From contig JAQTXZ010000001.1 of NCBI GenBank assembly GCA_028688515.1, forward strand, positions 620,001 to 684,000: a stretch of DNA of 64,000 nucleotides, written 5' to 3'. This stretch comes from Patescibacteria group bacterium. Its GTDB lineage: Bacteria; Patescibacteriota; Patescibacteriia; 2-12-FULL-60-25. The notes under the pieces were generated by a model. It worked only from the letters and a program-made list of their open reading frames with translations. It ran no database searches and was not told the origin of the DNA. This document shows positions 24,079 through 33,283 of this stretch, piece by piece (position 1 is the first letter of the stretch; each line of letters opens with the position of its first letter). Both the position numbers and the translations under genes were made by a program.

Positions 24079-24106
24079 TTGAGATTAACGACGCTCGTTA
24101 TATAAT
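24079..24106 (+). promoter_or_regulatory. Leaderless-type promoter
   Basis: TTGAGA (24079-24084), 16-nt spacer, TATAAT (24101-24106), then 6 nt to the ATG at 24113. Confidence 0.8.
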
Positions 24107-24112
24107 ACGGCT

Positions 24113-25348
24113 ATGATCACTTTGACAGAAAAAACGAAACGCATACTCTTTATCGCCTTTTTTATCGTCTTTTCAATCGGTACGGGTTATGCGCTGTACT
24201 ATTTCTTTTTTAAACCCGCCTCCCCCGCCCCTATAGCCGAGCAAAATCCGCCTGATTACAGCGGAACACTGGGACAATCCGGACCGCGCGGAGAGGTTGT
24301 TCCCGGCACGACAGAAGGTTCTGCCGGTTTGCCAGCGAGCGGAGCGGCTGAAACCGCCGGCTCAGTTACAGGCTCGACAGATGTCACATTGTTACGCGAC
24401 GCGGTGACGCAAGCCGTCAGCCCCGCACAGGACGGTTCCACCAGATATTACAATCCGGAAGACGGACGTTTTTATAAAATAAATGGCGACGGAACACTAA
24501 CCCTGCTTTCGGACAAACAATTTTTTAACGTGCAAAGCATAGACTGGGGCAACGCCGCGGACGAAGCTATCTTGGAGTTTCCTGACGGCAATAATATTTA
24601 CTACAGTTTCGCGGATTCCCGGCAAACAACGCTGCCAAGCCACTGGACGGATTTTCAGTTTGCTCCAAAAGACGATCAAGTTATTGCCAAGAGCGTTGGT
24701 TTGGACGAGGGCAATCGCTTTTTAATAACCAGCGATCCGGATGGAAACAATGCGACTGCCATCTATCACATGGGTGCAAATTCCGATCTGGTCATTCCAA
24801 GCTGGTCAACAAACAACCAAGTCGTTGCATTTGCCCGCACCGGAGCGCCGCAACCGGATAACGCGGAGCAGGTTTATTTGCTTGGCAAAAATCATGAAAG
24901 CTACAACGCGCTTACAGTCCAAGGCAGCGGCTTTATGCCGAATTGGTCAGCAACCGGCAAACGACTGTTGTACAGCGTTTATCATCCAAACGACAGCAGT
25001 AAACCGATGCTTTGGGCGGTAGATTCCGTCGGACAAGATATTGGTAAAAATCGACAAAAATTAAATTTGATGACTTGGGCCGACAAATGCGTCTGGAGTT
25101 CTGATGACGAAATATTTTGCGCTGTGCCGGTAGACTTGCCTGCGGGCGCGGGTTATGACAAAAATAAATTCGCGGAAGTACCGGACAATATTTACTACAT
25201 CAATTTAAAAACCGCCATGTCTAAAAAGATAAACACTCCTGATCAAAACCATCCGGTCAGCCAGCCAATGCTGAGCCAGGATAAAACCAAGTTAATCTTT
25301 ACGGATTCAGTGACGGGAAAACTTTACAGCTATAATCTGAACTACTGA
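24113..25348 (+). CDS. Membrane-anchored beta-propeller (TolB/PD40-like) protein
   Basis: 411 aa. One N-terminal membrane segment (residues ~10-32) is followed by a Pro/Gly/Ser-rich linker to ~100. The rest is about 300 residues of repeated strands: WGNAADEAILEFPDGNNIYY, SWSTNNQVVAFARTG, NWSATGKRLLYSVYH, SSDDEIFCAVP and LSQDKTKLIFTDS. The recurring W/S-x-D/T-x-I-x-F pattern is that of TolB/WD40-like propellers. Likely an extracytoplasmic scaffold. First gene of a probable operon with the DsbA-like and VirB2-like proteins. Confidence 0.72.
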   Translation: MITLTEKTKRILFIAFFIVFSIGTGYALYYFFFKPASPAPIAEQNPPDYSGTLGQSGPRGEVVPGTTEGSAGLPASGAAETAGSVTGSTDVTLLRDAVTQAVSPAQDGSTRYYNPEDGRFYKINGDGTLTLLSDKQFFNVQSIDWGNAADEAILEFPDGNNIYYSFADSRQTTLPSHWTDFQFAPKDDQVIAKSVGLDEGNRFLITSDPDGNNATAIYHMGANSDLVIPSWSTNNQVVAFARTGAPQPDNAEQVYLLGKNHESYNALTVQGSGFMPNWSATGKRLLYSVYHPNDSSKPMLWAVDSVGQDIGKNRQKLNLMTWADKCVWSSDDEIFCAVPVDLPAGAGYDKNKFAEVPDNIYYINLKTAMSKKINTPDQNHPVSQPMLSQDKTKLIFTDSVTGKLYSYNLNY

Positions 25349-25359
25349 CGCCCCATCTG

Positions 25360-25446
25360 TCTTTGCGAGGAGTCCGACGACGTGGCAATCTGGTCGGCGA
25401 ATCAGTAGATTGCCACGCTCCGTCCAACTACGCTCGCAATGACAAA
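25360..25446. repeat. Dispersed palindromic repeat, GCAATGAC type
   Basis: TTTGCGAGGAGTCCGACGA, GTGGCAATCTGG, then the inverse AGATTGCCACGCTCCGTCC and CTCGCAATGAC. It makes the following ORF appear 30 codons longer than it is. Confidence 0.82.
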
Positions 25447-25452
25447 AAAAAT

Positions 25453-26157
25453 ATGAAACTACTTTCCAAAAATAATTTAGCCGCAATCATCGTCGCCGTA
25501 GCCGGGTTGGCGCTGATCGGATCGATGGGCTGGAGTTGGTACAAAACACGCACTGACTTTTTTTTAAGCGGTGCGCCTCCCGCCTCGATGATGAATGAGA
25601 TCACTCCCAAAAAAGTACCCTACGGCCAAATCAAGCCGCCGGCGTTTTTGCAGACCGACGCGTTGATTTACGGATCGATGACGTCCACCGCCAGCATGGT
25701 GATTTACGGCGATTATACAGATCAAAAATCAAACGTCTTGGTACGAGATTTAGATACCTGGGTAAGGACAAGTAAAGGCAAGATCCGCCTGATATGGCAA
25801 TATCTTCCCGCAACAGATAAAGACGGAGATGCCTCTTTCGAAGCGGCCGTGTTTTCCGAATGCTCGCGCTTGATGGACGACAAATGGATTGCTCATACCC
25901 TGATGATCAACATGCCCAAAGTCGGCATGAGCGACGTTGAGTCGCTGACGGATCAACTGACTGACAAAGACGGAATGTTGTACGCCTGCAGAAAAGACAA
26001 GAACATCCGCGATTATGTGAGAACAAAAGTTCAAACCGCGCGCGGAGACGGAATAGATACCGCGCCTTTCGTATTTGTCGGCACGCATGTTTTCCCCTCG
26101 CAAAGCGCGTCCAGCACTTCGATCATCCAAGCGGCGCAAACATATCTTCGTTTGTAA
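25453..26157 (+). CDS. DsbA-like thioredoxin-fold protein without the CxxC
   Basis: 234 aa from the ATG at 25453; the longer frame reads through repeat DNA. One membrane anchor (residues ~9-28), then an extracytoplasmic domain. MVIYGDYTDQKSN (83-94) aligns with the FGDYxCPxC start of DsbA/Com1 proteins, but both active-site cysteines are absent. The helix insert (FEAAVFSECSRLMDDKWIAH) and the cis-Pro region (DTAPFVFVG) are kept. Oxidoreductase activity is therefore unlikely. A binding or chaperone role is my inference. Four bases separate it from the next gene, so the two are co-transcribed. Confidence 0.75.
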   Translation: MKLLSKNNLAAIIVAVAGLALIGSMGWSWYKTRTDFFLSGAPPASMMNEITPKKVPYGQIKPPAFLQTDALIYGSMTSTASMVIYGDYTDQKSNVLVRDLDTWVRTSKGKIRLIWQYLPATDKDGDASFEAAVFSECSRLMDDKWIAHTLMINMPKVGMSDVESLTDQLTDKDGMLYACRKDKNIRDYVRTKVQTARGDGIDTAPFVFVGTHVFPSQSASSTSIIQAAQTYLRL

Positions 26158-26160
26158 ATC

Positions 26161-27690
26161 ATGAAAATTCTGCGGCGTAAATCCACATCCCGAACCGCGT
26201 CCATTGCACTGTTGACGTCGATATTATTTTTTTATGCCGGTTCCGCTCTGGCAGCAACATCCTGCTGCATCTGCACCCACCCGCAAGTCAAAAACGGACA
26301 GTTCTGCTTAAAAGATGTCAACACATCTTGCGACAGTCTGCAAAACATGACAAATGCGGATCTCAAAAACGCTACATGCAGCGCGGACACAAGCGCCAAT
26401 CCGTGCAAAAAAGTTCCTGCCGGCAAGTGTTTAAACGAGCCGTCTGACGTCGCATCTTTTAAACTGACAACTGTTCCCGGCTATTCCCCTACTTCCCAAG
26501 ACGCGGGACGTGGGACGATTGCGACGAGCGACGCCGTAAAGACTTTAGACGCTAAACTTAACATCGACATTCCCGGATTGACTTTTTTTGCACCTTACAG
26601 AGACGAGAACGAGATCATCGTGCCGATTTTTGCGCAATATGTTCAGGCCTTTCAAAAACTCTTGATCGGCATCAGCTTGATCGCTACGGCCATCATGATC
26701 ATGTACGGAGGTTTTCTTTACATCATCTCCGGCACAGGCGCAAAAGTCCGCGAGGGCAAAAAGATTTTAACCGACGCAATCATCGGCTTAGTCATCACCT
26801 TGGGCGCGGTAGTCATCTTATCGAATGTAAATCCGAATGTAGCAAGCATGAATGCGTTGCATTTAACGATCATCAACTCTGATCTCTTTTCCGTTCGCAC
26901 AGAACCCATGTACAATGCAGCACCGGGTACCGGACCTAAGAGCAGCGAGGAAGCCATCGCCGAAGGTGCAAAAATGGCGGGTGCCGACCCCTGCAATGTT
27001 CTGGCGTTCTGCGAGCACGAAACTGGATTACGGCAGATATGGAACGGTTGGCCAAATAATCAAAAAGAAAAGTCATTCATGTTTGGCGCATGCAGCGGAT
27101 GGTCAAGGGTTGTCAGGGACGGCCAATCATTTGACAAGAAATTGCGCGAGGCTTTCCCCGGCCAGTGGCCGGCCATTGGCACCGACCTGCCCGTATCTGC
27201 CGGGTCGAGTATAAATTATGAAAGCATGCCGATCAAAGCAGAACTTTTAATCAACAACTCACAAATGGATGGATACCTGGCTGGTCTTGAACTAAAAACC
27301 GCCACCATAGATTCGGTGGCCAATGCAGGCATCGGCGCGGCAAACATTCAAAGATGGCGATTGGCAAATGGATGCATACCGCAAAAAAATCTAACGCTTG
27401 CTCAAGCGGTATCCATGGGAGCGGACGCGGCTATTATCGCCGCCTGCTTGCCCGTAGCAGCAGCCGGAGGCGCCGGCTGCCCGCAAGACAATCACAACTG
27501 CTCGCCTGTGGATGAATCAAAAATCAGCGCCCCAACCAAGGGCTATAAAATAGAATCCAACGGAGTCATTCACGGCAAATGCGCAACGACCGGAAATCAA
27601 TGTTTTACGATTTGGACAGTCTCACATGTCAGATACGCCATAGCGTCCTACGCTAGATTTGATGCAAAATATCATTGTTCCGCCAAGTAA
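26161..27690 (+). CDS. VirB2-like pilin region fused to a transglycosylase-like domain
   Basis: 509 aa. A signal peptide (residues 1-31, ending SALAA) is followed by a Cys-rich segment with about eight Cys before residue 92. A TrbC/VirB2-like pair of membrane helices (LLIGISLIATAIMIMYGGF 167-185, IIGLVITLGAVVILS 207-221) is separated by a charged loop. From residue 262 a soluble domain has EGAKMAGADPCNVLAFCEHETG (E287), resembling the catalytic E-S/T-G of VirB1-type lytic transglycosylases, followed by Cys-rich sequence. The combination suggests pilus subunit plus cell-wall opening in one chain. The pilin part is better supported than the lytic part. An in-frame heptad repeat encodes DAGRGTIATSDA. 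Confidence 0.65.
   Translation: MKILRRKSTSRTASIALLTSILFFYAGSALAATSCCICTHPQVKNGQFCLKDVNTSCDSLQNMTNADLKNATCSADTSANPCKKVPAGKCLNEPSDVASFKLTTVPGYSPTSQDAGRGTIATSDAVKTLDAKLNIDIPGLTFFAPYRDENEIIVPIFAQYVQAFQKLLIGISLIATAIMIMYGGFLYIISGTGAKVREGKKILTDAIIGLVITLGAVVILSNVNPNVASMNALHLTIINSDLFSVRTEPMYNAAPGTGPKSSEEAIAEGAKMAGADPCNVLAFCEHETGLRQIWNGWPNNQKEKSFMFGACSGWSRVVRDGQSFDKKLREAFPGQWPAIGTDLPVSAGSSINYESMPIKAELLINNSQMDGYLAGLELKTATIDSVANAGIGAANIQRWRLANGCIPQKNLTLAQAVSMGADAAIIAACLPVAAAGGAGCPQDNHNCSPVDESKISAPTKGYKIESNGVIHGKCATTGNQCFTIWTVSHVRYAIASYARFDAKYHCSAK
26503..26535. repeat. In-frame heptad array in the VirB2-like gene
   Basis: AGACGCG, GGACGTG, GGACGAT, then GCGACGAGCGACG. Confidence 0.8.
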
Positions 27691-27696
27691 CTCCGC

Positions 27697-27725
27697 TTCA
27701 CAAATCCCCTCCCCTGCTACACAAT
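27697..27725 (+). promoter_or_regulatory. Leaderless-type promoter of radA
   Basis: TTCACA (27697-27702), 17-nt spacer, CACAAT (27720-27725), then 7 nt to the ATG. Confidence 0.65.
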
Positions 27726-27732
27726 AGGCGCA

Positions 27733-29091
27733 ATGTCCAAAATAACCGCCGTATACGTCTGCTCTAACTGCGACGCCCAATCGCCAAAATGGTCCGGGCG
27801 TTGTTTAAGTTGTGGAGCTTGGGGGTCGATCGGGAAGGAACCGGTCGTACCTAACGTGCATGACGTACATAGCGTACATGACGTATCACGTGCTGCCGCG
27901 GGGACGATAAGATCATTCGATTCAATCAACAATCAAACTCCCGTCGTCTGTCGTCTGTCGTCTGGTCTCGACGCCCTCGACCTCGTCCTGGGCGGCGGAC
28001 TTGTGCCGGGATCGGCTACGCTGATTGCGGGTGAACCGGGCATGGGAAAGTCGACTCTCCTCTCACAGGTCGCAGTCGCGATGACCTCTAAAGATAAAAA
28101 AGTGATTTATGTGACTGGCGAAGAATCTCCGACGCAAATAAACATACGACTTTCGCGTTTATCTCAAAGCACGCCATCAAGCCTGTCTTATCTTGATGAC
28201 ACCCGTGCGGATATAATCGCCGCTACGTTGGAAGCCGAAAAACCCGACCTTGCGATTATCGACTCGATACAAAGTCTAACTACCGAGCAAGCCTCGGGCG
28301 AAGCGGGCAGCGTATCGCAAGTCAAAGCTTGCGCCGCAATTTTGACGCAGACGGCAAAAAAAACGGGCGTCCCCGTCATTCTCGTCGGACAAGTTACAAA
28401 AGACGGCGAAATAGCCGGTCCAAGAGTCCTTGAGCATGTTGTAGACACTGTCCTTTCTCTCGAAGGAGACAAACTGCATCGCTTTAGAGTTTTGCGAGTT
28501 ATCAAACATCGTTTTGGTTCGACGGACGAGACTGCGCTTTTTGACATGCAAGAAGACGGCTTGCATATTATCACCAACCCGTCGCTGGCGCTTTTGGACA
28601 CGCACACCGCAGTTCCCGGCTCTGCGGTCGGTTGCGTGCTGGAAGGGCGTCGACCTCTACTGGTTGAACTTCAAGCGCTCGTGACAGCCGCAGGCTACAG
28701 CGCGCCTGTTAGAAAGTCGACAGGATTCGACGCAGCGAGACTCAACATGATGCTCGCAGTTTTAACGAGACACGCCGGCGTATCAGTCTACGACAAAGAT
28801 GTTTACGCAAATGTTGCCGGAGGACTTTCTGTGCGTGATCCGGGGGCTGATTTAGCTTTAGCTGCAGCGATCGCGAGTGCCGTCAAAAATAAACCTCTCA
28901 ACGCAAAGACGGCGTACTTCGGCGAGATCGGACTCACCGGCGAGCTTAGACCGGTTGCGCTGCCGGAGTTGAGAATAAAAGAAATAATCAAAATGGGATT
29001 CACGACGGTTATTTGTCCAACAATCAAGACCGCAACAATTAGCGGAATAGAAGTCGTACAGTGCAAGACGGTGAGAGAGGCGCTGGCCTAA
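27733..29091 (+). CDS. radA: DNA repair protein RadA
   Basis: 452 aa. A zinc finger of four Cys (C10, C13, C24, C27) is followed by a RecA-like ATPase with Walker A GEPGMGKS (100-107). The KNRFG-equivalent motif reads KHRFGSTDE. The C-terminal Lon-like domain contains GGLSVRDPGADLALAAAIAS. It acts as a branch-migration helicase in recombination, including natural transformation, which fits with dprA and comF in this window. The linker between zinc finger and ATPase (VPNVHDVHSVHDVSR) is encoded by a 9-nt tandem repeat. Confidence 0.97.
   Translation: MSKITAVYVCSNCDAQSPKWSGRCLSCGAWGSIGKEPVVPNVHDVHSVHDVSRAAAGTIRSFDSINNQTPVVCRLSSGLDALDLVLGGGLVPGSATLIAGEPGMGKSTLLSQVAVAMTSKDKKVIYVTGEESPTQINIRLSRLSQSTPSSLSYLDDTRADIIAATLEAEKPDLAIIDSIQSLTTEQASGEAGSVSQVKACAAILTQTAKKTGVPVILVGQVTKDGEIAGPRVLEHVVDTVLSLEGDKLHRFRVLRVIKHRFGSTDETALFDMQEDGLHIITNPSLALLDTHTAVPGSAVGCVLEGRRPLLVELQALVTAAGYSAPVRKSTGFDAARLNMMLAVLTRHAGVSVYDKDVYANVAGGLSVRDPGADLALAAAIASAVKNKPLNAKTAYFGEIGLTGELRPVALPELRIKEIIKMGFTTVICPTIKTATISGIEVVQCKTVREALA
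27850..27895. repeat. In-frame 9-nt tandem array in radA
   Basis: GTGCATGAC, GTACATAGC, GTACATGAC, GTATCACG. Being a multiple of three, it yields the peptide repeat VHD-VHS-VHD. Confidence 0.82.
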
Positions 29092-29205
29092 CTCACTCTA
29101 GCTCTCTCTTACCCAAGAGAGAGAACCTCATCATACTCGAGTTGCTTAGTTTTTCAGAACCCTCTCTTGGGTAAGAGAGGGCAGGGTGAGTTAGGCTATA
29201 ACACG
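29092..29205. repeat. Long inverted repeat between radA and recG
   Basis: CTCACTCTAGCTCTCTCTTAC pattern (29094-29114) opposite CCCTCTCTTGGGTAAGAGAG and GGGTGAGTTAGG. Each arm also folds on itself. It may act as a two-way terminator for the convergent genes. Confidence 0.75.
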
Positions 29206-29216
29206 GAACAACCACC

Positions 29217-31295
29217 TCATTCCCCATGCGCCGTATTTCTTATAAACTCTGCACGTTCGCGGAGCTTGTCGTTACTTTGCAGTAACGGATCTTCTTTAAG
29301 AATTTGCGATGCAACGTCGCGCGCTTGCGCCATAACTGCAACGTCTTCGGGACGCGCGTATTTGAATATTCCCCTGCCGCTTTGTTCGTAACCCAAAACA
29401 TTTCCGCTGCCGCGGATTTTCAGATCTTCTTCGGCGATAACAAAACCATCGTTCGAGCGCTCGAGGACTTTTAAACGGGAGAGATTCGCATCTTCGTCAG
29501 TCGCAACAAGAAAACAAGTGCACCGTTTGTCAGATCTGCCGATGCGTCCGCGAAGTTGATGAAGCTGTGCTAAACCAAAACGTTCTGCGCTTTCGATGAG
29601 CATGATTGTTGCATTAGGGATGTCGACGCCGACTTCCACGACAGTCGTCGCAATTAAAACATCCGCCTTCCCTTCTTTAAAATCATTCATGGCCTGATCT
29701 TTTTCCGCGGCTGACATCTTGCCATGCAGAGATAAAAGTTTGACGTCTTTAAGCGGTCCAATGCGTAAACGCCGCAATTCCTCTTCGACGCTTTTGGAAC
29801 CCAACTTGTCGGACGGATCAATAAGCGGACAGACGATAAATGCCTGTTCGCCGCGCTTGATCGCATCTTTCATGGCGCGATACGCCAGTTCGCGTCCGGC
29901 TTCGCCGACCAATGTTTTTGTCATGATAGGCAAACGTCCTGCGGGTTTTGTGCGGATGACAGAAACTTCCAAATCCCCCATCAGCGTCAATGCCAGCGAG
30001 CGCGGAATCGGAGTGGCCGTCATCGAAAGCAGATGAGGCACTACTGCGTCCGGACGCTCAAGAACAGTCAGCGCCTCGCGTTGCGCAACTCCAAAACGAT
30101 GCTGTTCGTCGACTATCGCGAGCGCAAGATCAGCAGGATATTGTTCGCGTTCCAAAAGCGCATGAGTACCAATGGCGACGACTCTTCCGCGAGATAGTCG
30201 TTCTTTTGCCTCTTTGACTGTCAGTTTGACTTCTTCCCCGCCCTCGACAACATATCGAGTTGACGATGTTATGAGCAGGATAGGAATGTTGTAAGGCTTA
30301 AAAAATCTTTGCAAAGTCAAAGCGTGTTGTTTTGCCAAAATGTCCGTCGGCGCCATAAACGCCGTCGAAAGATCACTGCGATAAACCATTGCTGCACAAA
30401 AAGCCGCCACAACTGTTTTGCCGGAACCAACATCACCCTGCACAAGACGACGCATAGGACGTCCTTGCGACATGTCTTGAAACGTCGCCCATGCTGCACG
30501 TTTTTGATCGGCAGTCAGCTCGAACGGCAAACCGGCGACGAACTTCTTTGCAAATTTTTCGTCAAATTTTATTTGCGGCGCGCCGCCGTGATCCGCAAGA
30601 TTTCGAGCGAGCCGCAAAGCTAGTTGATAGAAAAGGACTTCATCAAACACAAAACGGCGGCGGCCGCGTTCCGCATCCTCTTGCGAGGATGGACGATGGA
30701 CCAGACGCAAAGCCTCGAGCAGGCTCGGCAGATTCTGCTCTTCGACGACTTTTGGCGGCATCACATCTTCCACAACGTTCAAATCTTCGACTGCGGCTTT
30801 CATTATTTTACGCAAAGTTTTTTGCGTCACCTGCCCGATCAACGGATAAACCGGCGCAATGTTGCCGGCCGCCAAAGTCTCTGTAGTTGCAGGCTCCCAA
30901 AGCGGACTCGAAAAACCCAAACCAAATCGCGGATGTCTGCGCGCTGCGCCTGAAACGTAAATCTCATCGCCGGACTTTAATTGTTCAAGCATCCACGGCT
31001 GATTGAACCAAGTGACGGAGATCGAACCGGTCTCATCTTCCAGTACTCCCCTGATGATGACGATGCGCCGCCTAAAAGTCGGCATCTTATTGAGCGTCTT
31101 GATTTTAACTTTAAGCGTCACAGGCTCGCCGATCGGCAACTCTGCAATCTTAACCAAATTGGAATAATCGTCGTAACGTCGCGGCAAGATCGAAAGCAGA
31201 TCGCCGACAGTCTCAACTTCCAACGCTTTCAAAACCCGCCTTTGCTGGGCGGTAAGGCCGTGGATGTAAGTGACGGGATCCTGCCAGGCGAGCAT
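29217..31295 (-). CDS. recG: ATP-dependent DNA helicase RecG
   Basis: 692 aa from the ATG at 31295 (TTG ten codons upstream is the alternative). An N-terminal wedge/OB domain (GEPVTLKVKIKTLNKMPTFR and DEIYVSGAARRHPRFG) is followed by two RecA-like domains. Walker A is LVQGDVGSGKT, box II is DEQHRFG, motif III is SMTATPIPR, and motifs V-VI are ATTVVEVGVDIPNA and QLRGRIGRS. It remodels stalled forks and Holliday junctions. Monocistronic and divergent from the 583-aa orphan gene. Confidence 0.97.
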   Translation of the reverse strand: MLAWQDPVTYIHGLTAQQRRVLKALEVETVGDLLSILPRRYDDYSNLVKIAELPIGEPVTLKVKIKTLNKMPTFRRRIVIIRGVLEDETGSISVTWFNQPWMLEQLKSGDEIYVSGAARRHPRFGLGFSSPLWEPATTETLAAGNIAPVYPLIGQVTQKTLRKIMKAAVEDLNVVEDVMPPKVVEEQNLPSLLEALRLVHRPSSQEDAERGRRRFVFDEVLFYQLALRLARNLADHGGAPQIKFDEKFAKKFVAGLPFELTADQKRAAWATFQDMSQGRPMRRLVQGDVGSGKTVVAAFCAAMVYRSDLSTAFMAPTDILAKQHALTLQRFFKPYNIPILLITSSTRYVVEGGEEVKLTVKEAKERLSRGRVVAIGTHALLEREQYPADLALAIVDEQHRFGVAQREALTVLERPDAVVPHLLSMTATPIPRSLALTLMGDLEVSVIRTKPAGRLPIMTKTLVGEAGRELAYRAMKDAIKRGEQAFIVCPLIDPSDKLGSKSVEEELRRLRIGPLKDVKLLSLHGKMSAAEKDQAMNDFKEGKADVLIATTVVEVGVDIPNATIMLIESAERFGLAQLHQLRGRIGRSDKRCTCFLVATDEDANLSRLKVLERSNDGFVIAEEDLKIRGSGNVLGYEQSGRGIFKYARPEDVAVMAQARDVASQILKEDPLLQSNDKLRERAEFIRNTAHGE

Positions 31296-31347
31296 ATTTC
31301 GGGTAAAAATAACCCTTTCTTTCAATAAGATAGCACGCTCCGAAGGA

Positions 31348-31376
31348 TTGACAAAATCCTCTTTTTTTGCTAAATT
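31348..31376 (+). promoter_or_regulatory. Sigma70-type promoter of the 583-aa orphan
   Basis: TTGACA (31348-31353), 17-nt spacer, TAAATT (31371-31376). A ~65-nt leader follows with a GCCGAAATCTCGGC hairpin. Confidence 0.85.
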
Positions 31377-31446
31377 GCAGCATTCGTTCTTCTTATCTTA
31401 ACAACCGCCGAAATCTCGGCTTCACAGACCGCCCAAGGAGGGCTTC

Positions 31447-33198
31447 ATGGACAAGCAGAGCATGTTGGTACGATTCTACTACTCTCATACCGGACCGAAA
31501 AGCGGAGACTTCGTGCCCACGCCGACCGAACCCATTAAGACTGTGGAGATCGGCCAGGATGAAGATGGACAGCCTGTCTACGCCTATGGGGTAAAGACCA
31601 TGTTCTATGGCGTCACCGGTCCATTCCTTTCTCCAGCCTCGACCTCACACTGGGTCTGGCATCTGGACCGCGAGACCGCGTTGCGCCAGGCCAACTGCGA
31701 TCTCTGGGTTGAAAGCTCTGAGGGTCAAGCGTGGCTCATGGGAGACGCACGCCATGTACGCATAATGTTGCGGCTAAAGTTGATCCCAGCGCCCAATGCC
31801 AGAGTCATCACACCGGTGAACGGCGCGCCGTTCACCGTCTATCGCGTACTCAATCAAGGCCAAGGCTGGATCATCTGCACGGAAGACGACGTGTGCGATA
31901 AGCTGCATGCTTCCATCTGGGATGCCGGCTTTCACGAGACGCCGCGCTTCCCTGATTTCCAGAAGGACATCTTGGCACAGACCTTCCCGGACATGCTGGA
32001 ACGCCACTACGGCGACTGCCCGCACTGCCACGAGCGGCTGCTCAAGTACGCCTACTTCCACTGCGAGTGGCGGTCGGCGTACTACCGGTTCTGCAATACG
32101 CTCGAAGAAGCCGAAGCGAAGCAAGCCGAGTACCAGAAGTACTTCGCCGACAGGCAAGTCGCGGAACGCCAGCGTCTCGCGCAAGGTGAGGCGCAAAAGT
32201 ACTGCGAGAGCAGCTTCTCGTCAGCTTCCAAGCTGCAGAAATCGCTTGTCTGCCGGCAGCTCTCACACTACCTGCCGGAAGCGAGACAACGTTTCGACAA
32301 CTGCTGGTACGCCGTCATCGGTCGGGACATCGAGGATTACATCTCCGAGGTCCCCAAGTTCGACGAGCTAGCTGCGGCGACGCTGACCCTGCTGCAGGAT
32401 CTCGATATCCTGTACGAGAAGCTCTGGGATCGCATGATGGAGAACGATTGGCTGGAGACGGCGCGTGGCGTGCTTTCCAAGCACTTGTCCAAGTGTCCGC
32501 TCTGCGACGCAGTCGTCACATACAGCGATGATTTCCTAGAGCAACTGCTCGTCTACGGACAGGCTCCGGTCGCCTGCAACTGCCAGGATAAGCACTGGAG
32601 CCAACACGACAAGGACTTGCCCCAAGCAATCAAGGACCTGTTCGCCGGCAAGGATTGCTTGCCGCGTTGCGGAACCTGGGAGCACGGCCGAAGTCCCAAC
32701 GCCCGCGAGATAGGTCATATCAGAATCGACTACAAGACGGCCTTCACTCTGATATGCACCGACGACTACAGTCCGCGCTTCGGACTTATGGTGGACACGG
32801 ACAACCTCCGCTCCGCCGGCAAAGTCGAGGTTGATGAACTGGTCGCCGCGTCCGTCGAGGAAGCGCGCCGACAGGAGATCAAATGCCGCGAGGAAGACGC
32901 CCAGCAAGGCCTTCTGCTCAAGCTGCGTTTGAGCTGGAGCGAGCAGCACCAGAGTTGGGGCGTACGTATGCGGGTCGACGGCGATACGGTGGTCTATAGC
33001 GTGTCCCACCGACATGTCCAGAAGGTGTCACCTATCGCCGAGGGCTGGTATTACTGCATGATAGCGGGAAAGCCGCCCAAGGCTCAAAAACCCGGATTCC
33101 GCCTCGCCCTCATCAGCGTAGTCGCCCCCATCCCTGCGGAGCACCAGCCGCAGCAACCGCGTGCCATCCACCCGGCGCGCAACGCAGCCCGGCGCTAA
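31447..33198 (+). CDS. Unknown Cys-rich protein, GC-rich gene
   Basis: 583 aa, no recognised family. Two CxxC-type knuckles (CPHC at 191-194 with nearby H195/H205/C206, and CPLC at 350-353 followed by CNC at 377-379) suggest bound zinc. The N-terminal part has YGVTGPFLSPASTSHWVW, and the C-terminal part ends in a Pro/Gln/Arg-rich tail. No signal peptide or membrane segment. The ATG follows a strong Shine-Dalgarno (AAGGAGG), unlike most neighbours. Sampled 60-base lines are about 60 percent G+C or more, clearly above dnaE or clpC. It has its own promoter and a near-perfect terminator, so it is a free-standing unit, possibly acquired. Confidence 0.85.
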   Translation: MDKQSMLVRFYYSHTGPKSGDFVPTPTEPIKTVEIGQDEDGQPVYAYGVKTMFYGVTGPFLSPASTSHWVWHLDRETALRQANCDLWVESSEGQAWLMGDARHVRIMLRLKLIPAPNARVITPVNGAPFTVYRVLNQGQGWIICTEDDVCDKLHASIWDAGFHETPRFPDFQKDILAQTFPDMLERHYGDCPHCHERLLKYAYFHCEWRSAYYRFCNTLEEAEAKQAEYQKYFADRQVAERQRLAQGEAQKYCESSFSSASKLQKSLVCRQLSHYLPEARQRFDNCWYAVIGRDIEDYISEVPKFDELAAATLTLLQDLDILYEKLWDRMMENDWLETARGVLSKHLSKCPLCDAVVTYSDDFLEQLLVYGQAPVACNCQDKHWSQHDKDLPQAIKDLFAGKDCLPRCGTWEHGRSPNAREIGHIRIDYKTAFTLICTDDYSPRFGLMVDTDNLRSAGKVEVDELVAASVEEARRQEIKCREEDAQQGLLLKLRLSWSEQHQSWGVRMRVDGDTVVYSVSHRHVQKVSPIAEGWYYCMIAGKPPKAQKPGFRLALISVVAPIPAEHQPQQPRAIHPARNAARR

Positions 33199-33217
33199 AC
33201 CGTCGGCTGTTACCTAG

Positions 33218-33255
33218 CCCGCCTGAACACCACTGTTCAGGCGGGTGATTTTTTT
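33218..33255 (+). terminator. Terminator of the 583-aa orphan
   Basis: CCCGCCTGAACA/TGTTCAGGCGGG, a perfect 12-bp stem with loop CCAC, then TGATTTTTTT. Confidence 0.95.
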
Positions 33256-33283
33256 GTGAGTTCGATCATTCTTTCCAAATGAA

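Noticed and set aside
25363-25452. 30-codon extension of the DsbA-like protein
   Set aside because: Consists of a dispersed palindromic repeat that also occurs outside genes.
31907-32371. 154-codon frame inside the 583-aa gene
   Set aside because: Overlapping frame opened by the high G+C; Arg/Ser/Thr-rich translation typical of a shadow.
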